The notes under the pieces were generated by a model that was given only the letters and a program-made list of their open reading frames with translations, made no database searches and was not told the DNA's origin. Positions 34,990-47,174 of a stretch of 64,000 nucleotides of DNA are shown piece by piece. Position numbers and translations under genes: made by a program. Numbering within the stretch: the first letter of the stretch is position 1; each line of letters starts with the position of its first letter. The stretch spans positions 56,232,587 through 56,296,586 of the forward strand of contig NC_057761.1 of NCBI RefSeq assembly GCF_010389155.1, given 5' to 3'. The DNA is from Erigeron canadensis. Its lineage: Eukaryota > Streptophyta > Magnoliopsida > Asterales > Asteraceae.

Positions 34990-35354
34990 AATAAAGAAGA
35001 ATTGTCTTCTAAAACTATTTTTAGAAAAAATATTATGTAGCAAGTCTATATTTTTCTTCAAAAATGTTTGATTTTATTTATAATGTCATATGTCATATTC
35101 AATATTGTAATATTTTAAAAATAAATAGCTAGCTTATTAAATGTTTATATTAAATTCTTACTTTTTGATTGTAAATTTCTTTTTTATGTTTTGTTAATGT
35201 AATAAATACTCATACATATATATTATGTTAGCCAACTTAATATCTCCAAACCAAGTTATGATATATCAATTACAAAAACTACATATATTCTTTTAACATT
35301 TTTTATTTTAAAATTTTAGTTAGTGCCCGGGTTAAACCCGGGATTATTAGCTAG
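34990..35354 (+). mobile_element. Helitron-like element (3' end clear)
   Basis: The hairpin GCCCGGGTTAAACCCGGG is followed by ATTATTAG and CTAG before T (35351-35355), a strong Helitron 3' end. The 5' boundary is estimated from the TATATAATAAAGAAGAATTG segment, which resembles Helitron starts but lacks a clear TC. Non-coding. Confidence 0.5.
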
Positions 35355-35862
35355 TAAAAAAAAAGAATATAGTAGTAAAATTGTAACAATTAAATAAGGG
35401 TCCGTTTCTTTTTTTAGTCATTAAATGCTGAGTGTATTAAGTGACTGAATGCAGAAAGAATGTCTATATGTATTAAGTAAAATAAAGGTAATTAACGGTT
35501 ATCTTTATTTATTAAGTAAAAAAAAAATATAAAATTTGACTGAATGATTAAAATTTTTTAAGTAAAAAAGAAACAAAGGCTAAGTGATTAAGTTTAAAAG
35601 AAAATTGCTTTCATTAGAATCCGGGGATTGATTCAAAATGACCTTCTAAGTTCAAGTCCGAGGATTGTTTACGCTTCATCCGTATCACCCCCCAACCACT
35701 TTTCAAAGCTCACAATAAGCCCCTAAGTTTAAACAACGCTCATAAATGACACTTTTTGTCCCCCATCCTCTCTGAGTCCCCACCACCACGGATTCTCCCC
35801 ACCACCGAAGTTATTGCTACCTGCCTCATTCGACCAACTACCCTTTCTTCAAAATTCCCCCA

Positions 35863-36251
35863 TCTATTTTATATTCATCTAAAATAACTTTAATATTCTT
35901 TATCTCTCTTCAAATCTCAACCAATCATTTTTTTCTTTCCTTTATAAATTATTTTATCCTTTTAATTCATTCAAAATCTTTTATCTCAAAAATCGTACAT
36001 CGACAAATTATAAAAATTATATAGTTGTTCTTAAAATTTCATGCTCTTTCATTAGAGTGGTCATTCGATATACTTCCGACGAATTTTTAAATCCGAGGGC
36101 GGAACCCGTACGGCTAAGGCGGAGCCCGTCAGGTAGATCACTCCATCACCGCCACCACCGCTGCCAACATCAATCACCACCCCGTCAGGTAGATCACCAC
36201 GCTGTCATCGATCACCTACATCACCGTCGCAACGTGTGGATAGTGTTCTCG
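35863..36251 (+). mobile_element. 5'-truncated Helitron-like element, family A
   Basis: It begins within the family A interior (TCTATTTTATATTCATCTAA also occurs inside the 2146-2556 copy), keeps the core near 35985-36120, and ends TTCTCG before T (36252). A short CCCGTCAGGTAGATCAC block is duplicated inside. Confidence 0.5.
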
Positions 36252-37738
36252 TAGAAGAAAAAATGAACTTGGCGTAAAAATTTGATGTATACGTTAGTTT
36301 TTCTTTTCATTTTACACTAAACTGGTGCATATATTAATAAGGGATGTTTATGTGATGGATTTTATAATAGAAAAGGGGATATATGATAAATCACCTTATT
36401 ACGAGTAATATTTTTCACAAAAACTCTTGTGGCAAACAAAAGTTCCAACAAATCAAGTATATTTTTGTCGAGTTATATTCGAAGACAATTCGTATATACA
36501 TGCTACCAAGTAAAATGGGTTTAAAGTTGAAATGAAGTCGGATCATATGAAACCATTGACATAGACATTTAATTATTTCAAGGATGTACCAATTGAAATA
36601 CAAGACCCTGGAAATGCAATTAACGGGAACAAAGACATGGACTCCATAACTTATTCCACAAGCATTATACTCATTCATTCATATATCTATATGCGAAAAA
36701 CAACATACACACATGTAGTGCTCTAGCACTCACTAGCTGTAGTAGTGAGCTTTGTAACGGTTCAACTACGATATTTAAAATACCATAACAGTAAATGACA
36801 ACGCCATCCAAGCTAGCATACATATCACCAAGTACCCTGACAAGGAACGTAGCGCTTGTGGTAACAGACATGAAAGCACACTTATTTTCTAGTCATGACG
36901 GAACTCCAAACAACGATAAATCCTACAAAAAAATCAAAAAATGCTCAAATCAAATTGTCCAATGCATGTCCATAGCAGTTGGATATGCCAAGATTAGCTC
37001 ACTGACCCGTCAAAATTCAGGGTTAAAAAGATAGTAGAACATAAGTGTTGGATAACAGACGATGAACAAGTAAAAACTCCAAACATGTCAGATCATGTTG
37101 AACGGTTAACCCTTTTTTGTAACTTTATCTTATGGCATGATGTAACTTTATGTTATGGCTTCATTCTTCCTGTTGTAACAATGTTGAGTTGTTGACTTTC
37201 ACTCAATCAACTGCTTATGTGGCAGCTTACTAGGTACTTCGCTGATGTGTATGTGACGTAAATTTTTCTGCAAAGATTATTTCTTTTTTTTTTCCCAAAA
37301 AGATATTTTAATCATCAAGATATCTAAAAATGACTTTTATAAAACCTAAAAACTTTTAAGAGTTAATTTTCAAAAAACGGACTTTTTATATTTATAAAAA
37401 AGTTCTTTTTATCAAAACTTAACGTAACTACCGCGTCACATGCCACGTCAGCAAAATCGTATAGTCAACTGCCACATCAGGAGTAGACTGAGTTCAAAGT
37501 CAACATTGTAATGTGGACAATAAAGCTTACTTAGGTTGGGTTTTGGACAACTTCCAAACAATTTGTTTGGTATATAGTTGGAAACTGCCACCTCCATCAT
37601 GACCATGACTCTGTTTTTACTTGGAACAATCATGATCAGCCCATACTAACTAGGGATGCTGTAGAGAAATCATCCTTGCAATAGAAGAAGACATTTTCTT
37701 ATTCTGAAATAATGTATTAAACTAGGAACAGTAATGAA
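36252..37738. other. Intergenic 3' of EULS3, no supported gene
   Basis: Overlapping short frames on both strands at 36415-37034 match nothing I recognise. The right end is the likely 3' untranslated region of the lectin gene. Confidence 0.4.
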
Positions 37739-39788
37739 TTATAAGTTATGGGACTTACAGAAAGGAGCAGTCGTCCACCTCTGGTTGTCATCCTTTGTCC
37801 ACTTAAACAGATAGATTTTGGTGCCGTCATGCACACCACCATGCTTTTGATCACCATTCCATGCATCTACATTAAGCTTGATGTTGTTGACCATTCTTAC
37901 TGCATGAAAACCATCACCTAAATCCTTGCTTTGGGTCCAAAGAACGGACTCATCAAGCTTATCTGGATTATATTCAACCAACTGAACCTGCAGAAACATT
38001 GACCAACAAATAGACGATTTACTAAATATAAGTGTTCATAATTCCAAAAAAATAAACTGATGTGTTCCTGCTACAAATGAAAATCCATAGAAGTCAACAC
38101 AAAGCATATCGTGGAGACAGTTAATTTAGTTGATTATTTAGACAGATAGAACATGGATGCTCTTAATGCCACCATTTTTGTCATATTTTTATCAATAAAA
38201 TCAACTTGATTTCGATCATGTCAATTGCAGAAGCATGTTTCTCCTGATGGATCTCATCTCTTTTATCCTTTTGAAGACAAGTATAAATGCATACATGGAA
38301 CTAAAACCCAAAAGGCCAAAACCATTTAGAATTTGTTAACCATGGAACTAGAACCCACTACTCTAGGTCATCTCAAATACAGACTTAGGTTGCATCTAGT
38401 TGCATAAGATTTTCTTAGAAAAAAAGGTTTTTATATATATGTTGTCATAAACGTGGTTATAAAACTGAAAATTGATATTTTATTTTATATGAATATTATT
38501 TTGAGATAGTTGTGTTTCGAGTAGCATATGATAAATAACAGCCAAAACGACATGAAAGGCACGCAATTACGCAATTGAATTCGAATTGACATACCGGATG
38601 TTCGGCACCTACAGCGTGCTTGATTGCCTGTCCAGTGGCTTTGTTGACCAGAGCAAAAGAGGGAAAACCTTCCTCATCCTTCACTCGGGTGCTAAACTTC
38701 TCTTCTTTTATCCAATGCTGTGTAAAAATATGAATAAAAGGTCTACCAGATTAAAAGTAACATAAACAGGCTTTTACAGTTATATTCTAAAGGGGTTAAT
38801 CGTTTATAAAATCACGATATTTTACTAGTTGTTAGCTTAAGGTACCACAAAAGTACTCGTTACCGATCATAAGTACTAATTTTGTTACCAATTATAGTGC
38901 CACTGATGATACCACCGGCCTAATATCCACTTGGTGATAAAATAGGCATTCCGCTAAATGTATATTAAAAAAAAAGGTAAAGGAGTGGGAACCTTCCGGT
39001 CCCATGTACGTGTTGGTACCCAGAGCACATACCGCATAGAACTCATGCTCGGTGACTCACCATTCTCACACATGGATTACAAGATATAGTTTCTCCACTT
39101 GCCTTTGGCAAGATTTGAACCTGTGACTTACAACATCTATGTGACGGTACAAGTTGATCACATGTCAAATTATATGTATTGTTTGTTGTGAAGTCAGGAA
39201 GGGATGTTTAAAGTTGCTAAACTAACGGTTCAGGTCTTAAATTATTTTAATGTTGTGTGCATATGTATATTCAATTCGTTTATGAACCCGGCCAAAAGGA
39301 AGTTTGAGTCTATCTTCATGTTTTATTTTACTTCATTAGTAAATAAATAATCCAAAAATCTATATCTAATGTTTAATAATGGCTAAATATTTGTCATATA
39401 CATTTTTCAATCAACCATCACCATAGTCTAGTAGATGAATATTGTGACCAGCTACAGTTAAATATATACATGTAGCAATTGAAGGCAATTAAATATTAAA
39501 TAAAAGATTGTAATTCGAATGAATGAAAGTACGTAGTACCTGATGAAGATCGGAAGGATTGGTGGGAGCAAGAACAACGTGACCGTCACGGATAGTGAGG
39601 GAGTAGTCTCGTTTGGCCTTGGTGTAGAACCTAACTGTTGGTTTATTATCTGTGTATTTTGGGGTGGTATTGTGGTGAGACACATGATGAACTGCTGGTG
39701 CTGCTTGGTGAGAGACATGGTGGACCGCAGGTGGTGGTGGTGGTGGTTCGTGGTGGTGTCCCGGAGCATTGTGGTGGTGTCTATCCAT
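37739..39788 (-). CDS. EULS3: EULS3-type ricin-B-like (Euonymus) lectin
   Basis: Exons 39540-39788, 38595-38717 and a third from 37987 down to about 37759 (or 37739). The N-terminus is a His/Pro-rich low-complexity arm (HHHEPPPPPPAVHHV). The EUL domain begins near residue 51 (TVRFYTKAKRDYSLTIRDG) and runs through TRVKDEEGFPSFALVNKATG, DKLDESVLWTQSKDLGDGF and the QxW-like DDNQRW near the end. This is the single-domain S3 type of nucleocytoplasmic plant lectin, known from ABA, drought and stomatal responses; it is not a toxin. The C-terminus is uncertain. A strong donor (T/GTAAGT at 37758) lies six codons before the in-frame stop at 37739, so a small fourth exon may exist. About 200 residues are secure. 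Intron 1 holds a SINE fragment. Confidence 0.9.
38965..39150 (-). mobile_element. SINE-like fragment in EULS3 intron 1
   Basis: On the minus strand GGTTCAAATC (about 39110-39120) fits a Pol III B box, inside a GC-richer unit bounded by an A-run on the plus strand (38969-38977). No clean target duplication was found. Confidence 0.4.
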
Positions 39789-42727
39789 TTTTACTTATTG
39801 AGTTGTTGCAATTTATTTGATGATATTGATTAGAGAAGTGTGTGTGTGTGTGTTGGTAGTTGGAAATCTAAGTTGAAGGAGCGATAGCTAAATAGAAAAT
39901 CAAGGATATGATGATGGTGGTAGTTAGAATTAGAAGATCTGTTGATTTTGGCCGGTGGGAAACTTCAATTCGTGCCCATTTTTGTTTATTTGTATAAGTA
40001 TTTTTTTAAACGTGTTATTGTAACAAAATGTCTTTCTTCATACATATTTTAATGCATTGATAACTTTTCTATAATAAACAAATAGATAAACGTTTATGAT
40101 GCCACGATACATTGATGTAGTTTATAAATTATCGGCTTTGCTATAGAAAAAGATTAACGACACAACTGGTTAACCGTTTGCTTTGTATTTTTATGTAAAG
40201 CCTTTCATATGCGAAAAAGAAAAATCAACAAATATGCATCAATTTAAAAGCCTTTCATAAGTGAAATTTTCTCATGAGTATAAGTGCTCATGTGGTATCA
40301 TCGATCATATGCGAATATCAAGTTCCTACTGCCCCCAAAGTTTGCTTATTAACACACTATTTCAACGAAATATTGTGTAAAAACTTTACACGCGTGACCA
40401 TTGAGATAATTCTATTATATAGCCTATGAAATGACATTCAATAGGAGGACATGGACAGATGGGCAGGATTGTGGCAATTGGAGAGTGCTGAATGATTGAT
40501 AAAAAAATGGGGTCCGACTTAAAAATCAATCGCATTCAAACCACATGTCCCCTTACACGTTTACAGTAATAAAATTAATCCTATCAAAACCCTTTTGATG
40601 CAAGTCTTGTGGTATGGTGGTCCATGACTTGTACCCTTCACCTTACTAGCTAAAGTTGCATACATAAAAGCTATAATTGAAGCCGTAGAGTATAACTTTG
40701 AGACAAGGCTAAACCAGTATTATAAGTAATCTAACGTTAATTTTGTATCCATACAAAGCAACGATAACGATTTGGCAAACACTATATGCATAAATCAGAA
40801 ACAAGCCAGGAATGAGAATATCATCCCTACCTACCCAATCACACTCACAAGAGTTTACCTGCTACCTGAAGAAAATGAGCCTATATGCTTCAATTGCATA
40901 TAAAACACAAGGTTTTAACCAAGGTTGTTTCTGGTTATTACTCAAATTATTATGTCAAAACATTAACATAAATCACAACAAAGTTACGAGTACAAAACCC
41001 TTGATCCTTCAACCCTAAATCTACGACTACCCAATGAACCACAAAATTCTACCTCAACGGAATAAACAAGAAAAAAAACATGCCATTCACATATACATAT
41101 ACAAAAGCACCAAACACAGAGTTGAATCTTTTATACAAAAGTTCCTCTTAGATAAAACCTTTGCAGGGTGTGAGTTGAAATCAATAAAAGTATTCCTTTG
41201 GGCACACAAAAGCTTTGTAACAAGTTTCATCAATCACAATTGTGTTTTATAAATTCAAAGAATAAGTTATAAGTAAATGGTAGAACGTTTAGGTTTCATT
41301 ATCCGTATGATCCTATAAGATTTTACAAAGATAAACAAAAAAGACTAACAGATTTACTTCAAAAAGAAGCACTTGGGTTGTTGGGTGCCTTTCGACCCCT
41401 TCTCTTTTTCACTAACACTTTTTTAGCCATCTGACCCATCACAGAATTATGTGTATAGACCCTAAATCTACTGATTAGGTAAGTCATCATATATGATACC
41501 TTTCAATCCTGCTGGTCCTAACTAACTAAGCTGGCAGCTTTCTAATTCGGTTCATCATATAAGGATATCTTCCAACACTTTCTTTTGTTGCTCCTGTACC
41601 TTTGCAAAATAAATAACTCATAATCATCAAGACATCAACAAATATTATTTCACACACAAAGTTACATAAATAGTTTGTGGGTTGAGTGTGCAAACAGAGC
41701 GTAAATAGTGAAATGTGTGGGTATTTGAATATGTGTTTGATCAATGTGATAGTTTCCATATCACATCACAAGAATAAAGTTTGCTCATTTGGGAAGAAGT
41801 AATTATAACTTTCTGCCTACTTTTAATCCAGAAATGTATTAAGCAACAGTAAGGGATCTGCACATGCATATGATGGTTACCCTCACATTTGACAAACAAA
41901 GGACAAATTGAAGTCTCAATGGAAATGCTAGGCCTTTCAGAATCTGAACACTGTACCTGATTGAAATCATCCAGTCTTAAGCTACAACGTTAAGTAAAGA
42001 AATTGAACATCTATACAAATGCAGGGATGTTATCAATCAACTATTCAAATATATCTTAAGGAATTGTAATTTAAATGTCTGAGTTTTTTGAGAACACCAT
42101 TATCAGTTTAAATCATTCAATTCCATTCAGTGGATTCTCACCTACATACGATGGCAGCAAACAACACTTATCACATTCAACTTCAAGACAGAAAGTAGGC
42201 AATAATAAGTGGAGTAATATCAATATCCTGGCTAATTATATGTGATAGAAGTTTACTATATAGAAAAATGACAAATAACCTTAAACAGAACAATAAACCA
42301 TAACAACTCTTCATTAGCAAAGATTCACATCTCAGATCAAAAGATCACTGTAAAGGGGCAAAATGATCATATTAGTTCATTCATTAATTTACAATATCGT
42401 AAATTTTCACCTCAAGGTACCATCAGCATTTGGAGGGAAGCCGAACAATTGTGATACTTCTTCAACCAACCCCCATAAATCACCAATTCTCAACACTGAT
42501 CATTCTTTCTCTTTGCAATACACTAGTGTAGTCATCCTGAAAAAGGTGGGTATAACCGAGCAGGACAGTTTCTGGTCTAAATTGAACGGCCATAAATCAC
42601 TGTAGCATGCATTCAAAGTCAACAATAACTCAGCTGAGGTGGACAAAACACGCATGCAACAATGGCAGGATTCGCGTCTTCACCTAATACATTAACCGAA
42701 GTTTAGAGATGAGAGAGTAAGATATAC
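39789..42727. other. Intergenic between EULS3 and the PPR gene
   Basis: The left part is the EULS3 promoter, with a GT repeat at about 39838-39852. The middle is AT-rich and without a supported gene. At 41526-41600 the minus strand could encode a short tail ending YMMNRIRKLPA after an AG acceptor. I do not recognise it; it may be a 3' exon of an unseen transcript or chance. Confidence 0.4.
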
Positions 42728-44542
42728 TTACGAGTCATTACATTTGGGATTAAAATCCCTCTTGCCAGCCATCCAAGCTTCCAGCCTCTCTTCTATTTCA
42801 GGTTCAGGTAATAGACCCTTAGTCTTCATTTCCACATGATATTCATATGCTTCCTCCAACTTCCCATTCAAAAAAAGCCCATTTATCAAGGCTACATATG
42901 AACTCCGATCAGGGTCTAGTCCATTGCTAATCATTTCATTCCACAGCTTCCACACATTGTCCATTTCACCCCAACGACAAAACTTTCTAGTCAACATAAT
43001 GTACGTATCATGACTCGGACGACATCCCATTTTATTCATCTTTTGCAAAACCCAAAAAGCATCTTCGGCTGTTTTTGATGCCTGAAAGAAACCATGGTAT
43101 GTTCGAACAGAAGGAAACAACCCTCTTTGTAGCATTTCATCAAAAGCCTTGCGAGCTTCCAACGATTTATGAGCTTTACAAAGAGGCATGATCAGTGAAT
43201 TATAAGTAATCGCGTTTGGAGAAATTCCTTTTTCTTCCATTGAACTCATAAGCTCACGAGCTTTCTCTATAAGCCCAGATTTAGCTAGAGCATGAATCAC
43301 AGCATTATAAATCTTCCTATCTGGATGTATATCACTCGCTACCAACTCATTAAAAACCTTCATCACCTCTTTCAACTCTCTAGACTTCGAATAACAAGTT
43401 ATGACACTAGAATACGATATTACATCAGGACAAATGCCTCTATTACACATCTCCCACCATAGTCTCTTTCCTTCTCGGGGACTACCAATTACATTATACC
43501 ATCCATTAAGAACAATATTAAAACTTTTTGTATTTAACGGATAAACATCTTTATTACACATCAACAAAGCCTCCGCTTCTTTTACATTTTTGTAATGACA
43601 AAGTGCAGACAAAAGATCATGAAACTCATATACACCAACTCTAAAACCAAACTGCTTATAAGCATAAAAGGTATTAACAGCCTTTCCCACATCATGAACA
43701 GCACAATACCTTCTAATCATGATCAACAATGTTTGAGGTGTTACCATTGATTCGCCACCATTCTTCCCACCTCTTTTCATCTCATCAATCAATCCCCAAG
43801 CAGTATCAAACCTTCTCATTTTTCCCAATATCGCAATCATGGAATGGTATTGGCGCAAACAATGTGCATAACCTTCTTGCTCCCCAGCCCATAAAAAGAA
43901 CGTAAACGCCACCTCCCAATCATTTCTTACCCGGGCAAGAACTTCCGTCACCAAATCCAACGACACGGGCACACCACATTTTTCAAGATTTTTCCTCATA
44001 GAAACAAGATTTCTTTCATGGGGTCTAATGGTTTCCATCATTAATTCAATTTCACTTTCAAGCTCAGACCTTTTTGCACGATCTTTGGACAAAAGAATAT
44101 TTTCACTTTCAAGTTCAAAACTTTTTTCACAATTTTTCAGTAAAACAAGATTTTCGCTCTCAAGTTGAAGACTTTTTTCATCATCCTTCGATAAAACAAG
44201 ATTTTCGCTATCAAGTTTGAAACTTTTTTCGCAATCCTTCGATAAAACTGAATTTCCATCATCGAGTTCAAAACTTTTTCCATAACCGTGAGACAGAACA
44301 TCATGATTCTTTAACTCATTTTCATTTTCTTGATCAAAATCTAATATTCCTATAGTTGATGAACATAAAAATCTTGCAAATGATAATTTTGTTATATAAT
44401 AATTTGTGGGGTTGGATGTATAATGAGCATAAGTTGAGCCAATGATGGAATGGTAAGTTTTTGAAGTAAAACTACTGTGATGTGAAAGCGAAAATACTAA
44501 TGACTGTGCAAGTTTTCTTGGTAAAATATACATTTTTTTCAT
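42728..44542 (-). CDS. P-class pentatricopeptide repeat protein, mitochondrial type
   Basis: An uninterrupted 604-codon frame, intronless as usual for PPR genes. The first 30 residues are basic and Ser/His-rich, fitting a mitochondrial presequence. Residues about 89-169 form a tandem repeat (see repeat entry). The family region starts near NDWEVAFTFFLWAGEQEGY and carries about ten 35-residue helical repeats, for example ISYSSVITCYSKSRELKEVM, KIYNAVIHALAKSGLIEKAR and ITYNSLIMPLCKAHKSLEAR. It lacks the E/DYW tails of editing factors, so it is P-class, a group that binds organellar RNA for stability, splicing or translation. The sequence strongly recalls Arabidopsis At5g15010, from memory. The RNA target is unknown. 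Confidence 0.94.
   Translation of the reverse strand: MKKMYILPRKLAQSLVFSLSHHSSFTSKTYHSIIGSTYAHYTSNPTNYYITKLSFARFLCSSTIGILDFDQENENELKNHDVLSHGYGKSFELDDGNSVLSKDCEKSFKLDSENLVLSKDDEKSLQLESENLVLLKNCEKSFELESENILLSKDRAKRSELESEIELMMETIRPHERNLVSMRKNLEKCGVPVSLDLVTEVLARVRNDWEVAFTFFLWAGEQEGYAHCLRQYHSMIAILGKMRRFDTAWGLIDEMKRGGKNGGESMVTPQTLLIMIRRYCAVHDVGKAVNTFYAYKQFGFRVGVYEFHDLLSALCHYKNVKEAEALLMCNKDVYPLNTKSFNIVLNGWYNVIGSPREGKRLWWEMCNRGICPDVISYSSVITCYSKSRELKEVMKVFNELVASDIHPDRKIYNAVIHALAKSGLIEKARELMSSMEEKGISPNAITYNSLIMPLCKAHKSLEARKAFDEMLQRGLFPSVRTYHGFFQASKTAEDAFWVLQKMNKMGCRPSHDTYIMLTRKFCRWGEMDNVWKLWNEMISNGLDPDRSSYVALINGLFLNGKLEEAYEYHVEMKTKGLLPEPEIEERLEAWMAGKRDFNPKCNDS
44036..44278 (-). repeat. 51-bp in-frame tandem repeat in the PPR gene
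   Basis: Four and a half units of 17 codons, typified by KSFELESENLVLSKDCE, occupy residues about 89-169. The region is acidic and probably coiled or disordered, between the presequence and the first PPR motif. Reading frame is kept throughout. Confidence 0.88.
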
Positions 44543-46036
44543 AAATGTAAACCAGACCTAGTTAGATTACTGAAATGAAACTGTGGATGGTTTTGTGGAA
44601 GATGGGTTTAGCGAAGTGGGCTTGAGATGAAGAAAGCAATATAAATACATGAGCAGAAGTAGAGTGAGTATAAAGAAAGAAAGGCAACACATACATACCA
44701 GGTGTTTGATAAAATGCGTCAGAGAAACCGAGATTGTTTTACAGCGATACGGAAATTGAATGGAGTCACGGAGGTGTTTGTTACTTTGTTTTTTGTCCCC
44801 TTTACAATATACACCCAAAAACTTGCCCATATATGGAGATAATTGGGTTAATTTATTTTAGAGGTTTTACCCCTTTATTTGGGTAGTCTTTTCTTTTGGT
44901 GCCTAAATTTTCTTTAACATACAATATACAAGTAAGAATTGCTTTTTGACCTCTCTCATAAAAATGTTGTCTTATTTTGCTTTTATATTATAATATTGTC
45001 TGCAGTAGAATTTCATTTCTTATTACTTTTGAAAATACAATAGGTATATGTTTATATAATTTTAGATTTTAATAAAATAAAAAACTTTATTTATGCTTTA
45101 TAATGTAGTAGAAATAAAGTAAGTCAAAATAAAAATCCATTTGTTGATTTGTAATTATTCAAATAGTTGGTTTACAACTTTACAATTTATGTAATTATCA
45201 ATTTGTTTCGTTACTTTTGGCAAATACAAAGTCTATAAAACTCTTTGAGTTACAATTCTTCTTTTATTTTTATTTTGTTTACAAAAGTAACTTTATATGT
45301 TCACATTATTACATTGACCACCAGCAAACTGACAGGGTCAAAATACATTTACATTACATAGATCACTTATAGATACATTACATTACAAATTATCCAATTG
45401 CAATTATCGCATTAATTAGCGACCAATTTGGTGAATTACTTGCATGATTCATCAATTTGCCAGTAAGTTGATTAATTATACAAATGAGCTACTTAACTAA
45501 TGCAATAATAATATCGACAATAATGATAATTTGCTTGGTGAAGCTAAGAATGGCGATAGTCATGATTCGATGTTTTTCTCTTCCCTCGCCACCTATCAAT
45601 AATATTTGTCATATTATTTCATGGCTCACCATGCTTAACCAATGACAAAGATTCCATGTCTCATTTAAGTATTTAACATTATTTTTTATTAAATGTCTCA
45701 TGCCTCTTTGGTAATGTTTGTCTCAACCTATCATCTCTACCCTCATGCCTCTCCTATGATGGCAGTGTTGCTAGGCACGAGACATGTCTAGCCTCACGGC
45801 TCTTTCCATTGTTATCATCCTAAGTAAAAGTAGGCATATATAATTAAGAGAAGTAATCCATACACAACTTATTTTTATCATACACAATAAATATATGCAT
45901 TATATGATTGTATTGTACAACCGTATAATGCATACAGTGTTGTGTATGAATCATTTCCCTATAATTAAGGACTAATTATTTTAACTATTTTAAATGTAAC
46001 CTATAATTGAATTAATGTTAAAAAAAACATATAATT
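44543..46036. other. PPR leader and intergenic DNA
   Basis: The first 300 bp is the likely PPR 5' leader and promoter. An 87-codon frame there (44567-44830) has no family match. The remainder is AT-rich with nothing recognised. Confidence 0.4.
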
Positions 46037-46087
46037 TAATTAGGGCTTAGTATCTATACCTGCACTGTAGATACTAAGCCCTAATTA
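46037..46087. repeat. Perfect 20-bp stem-loop
   Basis: TAATTAGGGCTTAGTATCTA (46037-46056) and its exact reverse complement (46068-46087) surround an 11-nt loop. It lies about 0.6 kb upstream of the HMA gene. There is no U-run after it as in a bacterial terminator, and it is shorter than a plant miRNA precursor. Confidence 0.9.
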
Positions 46088-46701
46088 TTGGATGCATCTT
46101 GTAAAATTCAAGAGGCTGGGGGTATAAATTTATGTTAAAAATATGCGGATTATTAACCCATTTAGTTAACTAAGGACCAATACTCAAGGAGTCAAGGATC
46201 AACTTTTGATGCGAAATTTCTATGAAGCTCATACATATAGCTATAGCTACATATATATGCATGGAGCAGTTGTTGAAAACGGGGCGAAGTTACTTATTCA
46301 ACTTAACCATCATACTTTTACATAAAGATTTATCTACATGTTCGGTCGTTGTTTCCACACTTGTATATTATAGGTGAAGAATGAAATATAGCATACACAT
46401 ATAAATATCAAATATTGGCAATTACGTAATTAGGTAAAACTAATTAATTAATTTAATGTTATGTATGTATACTAATACTCGTTTGTCAACCCGATCTAAT
46501 TGCCATGATATATTAAGGAAATGATTTTATAATTTCCTAGTAAATTCCATCCATATATGCATATATGTATGAAAAATACAAGCTAGTGCGTGCTATAAAT
46601 AGCATGATAGGGAAATAAGCTAGGTATCATATCATAAATAGATACATAGAGAAGGAAAAAGAGCAAGTAATTACATCAACATATATATTAGCATCAACGA
46701 C
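46088..46701 (+). promoter_or_regulatory. HMA gene upstream region
   Basis: AT-rich; TGCTATAAATAGCATG at about 46591-46606 provides a TATA box roughly 100 bp before the ATG, giving a leader of about 70 nt. No other feature. Confidence 0.5.
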
Positions 46702-47119
46702 ATGGCAAAGGTAATTAATCGAACAACACTTCATTATTGGTCTAGCTAGTTATTTGAGACGAGCTTAATTATTAATTATTGATCTATTTAATTAACTCAT
46801 GCATGAATTCTATTATTGAATGAATGGCATGCAGAAAAAGATGGTGATAAAAGTTACAATGAGGTGCGATAAATGTCGGACCAAAGCTCTTCAGATTGCT
46901 GCTCAAACTGATGGTCTGTAACTCTCTTTCTTTAAGCTACATATATATGAGCTCGTTAACACTAAATTACATATAAATTTATGGAAGGAAGGAGATTCCC
47001 TCAAATTACACATAAATTTATGGCTCTAATGATTTATAATTTTTTTTTTTTTGGCTCATTTAGAAAAAAAAAAACACACACACGATATCTATATGGTTTG
47101 GGACTTTGAGTTATGCACC

Positions 47120-47174
<55 letters not shown>

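Noticed and set aside
36415..37034. Overlapping short frames on both strands
   Set aside because: No recognisable domain, and plus and minus frames compete over the same bases.
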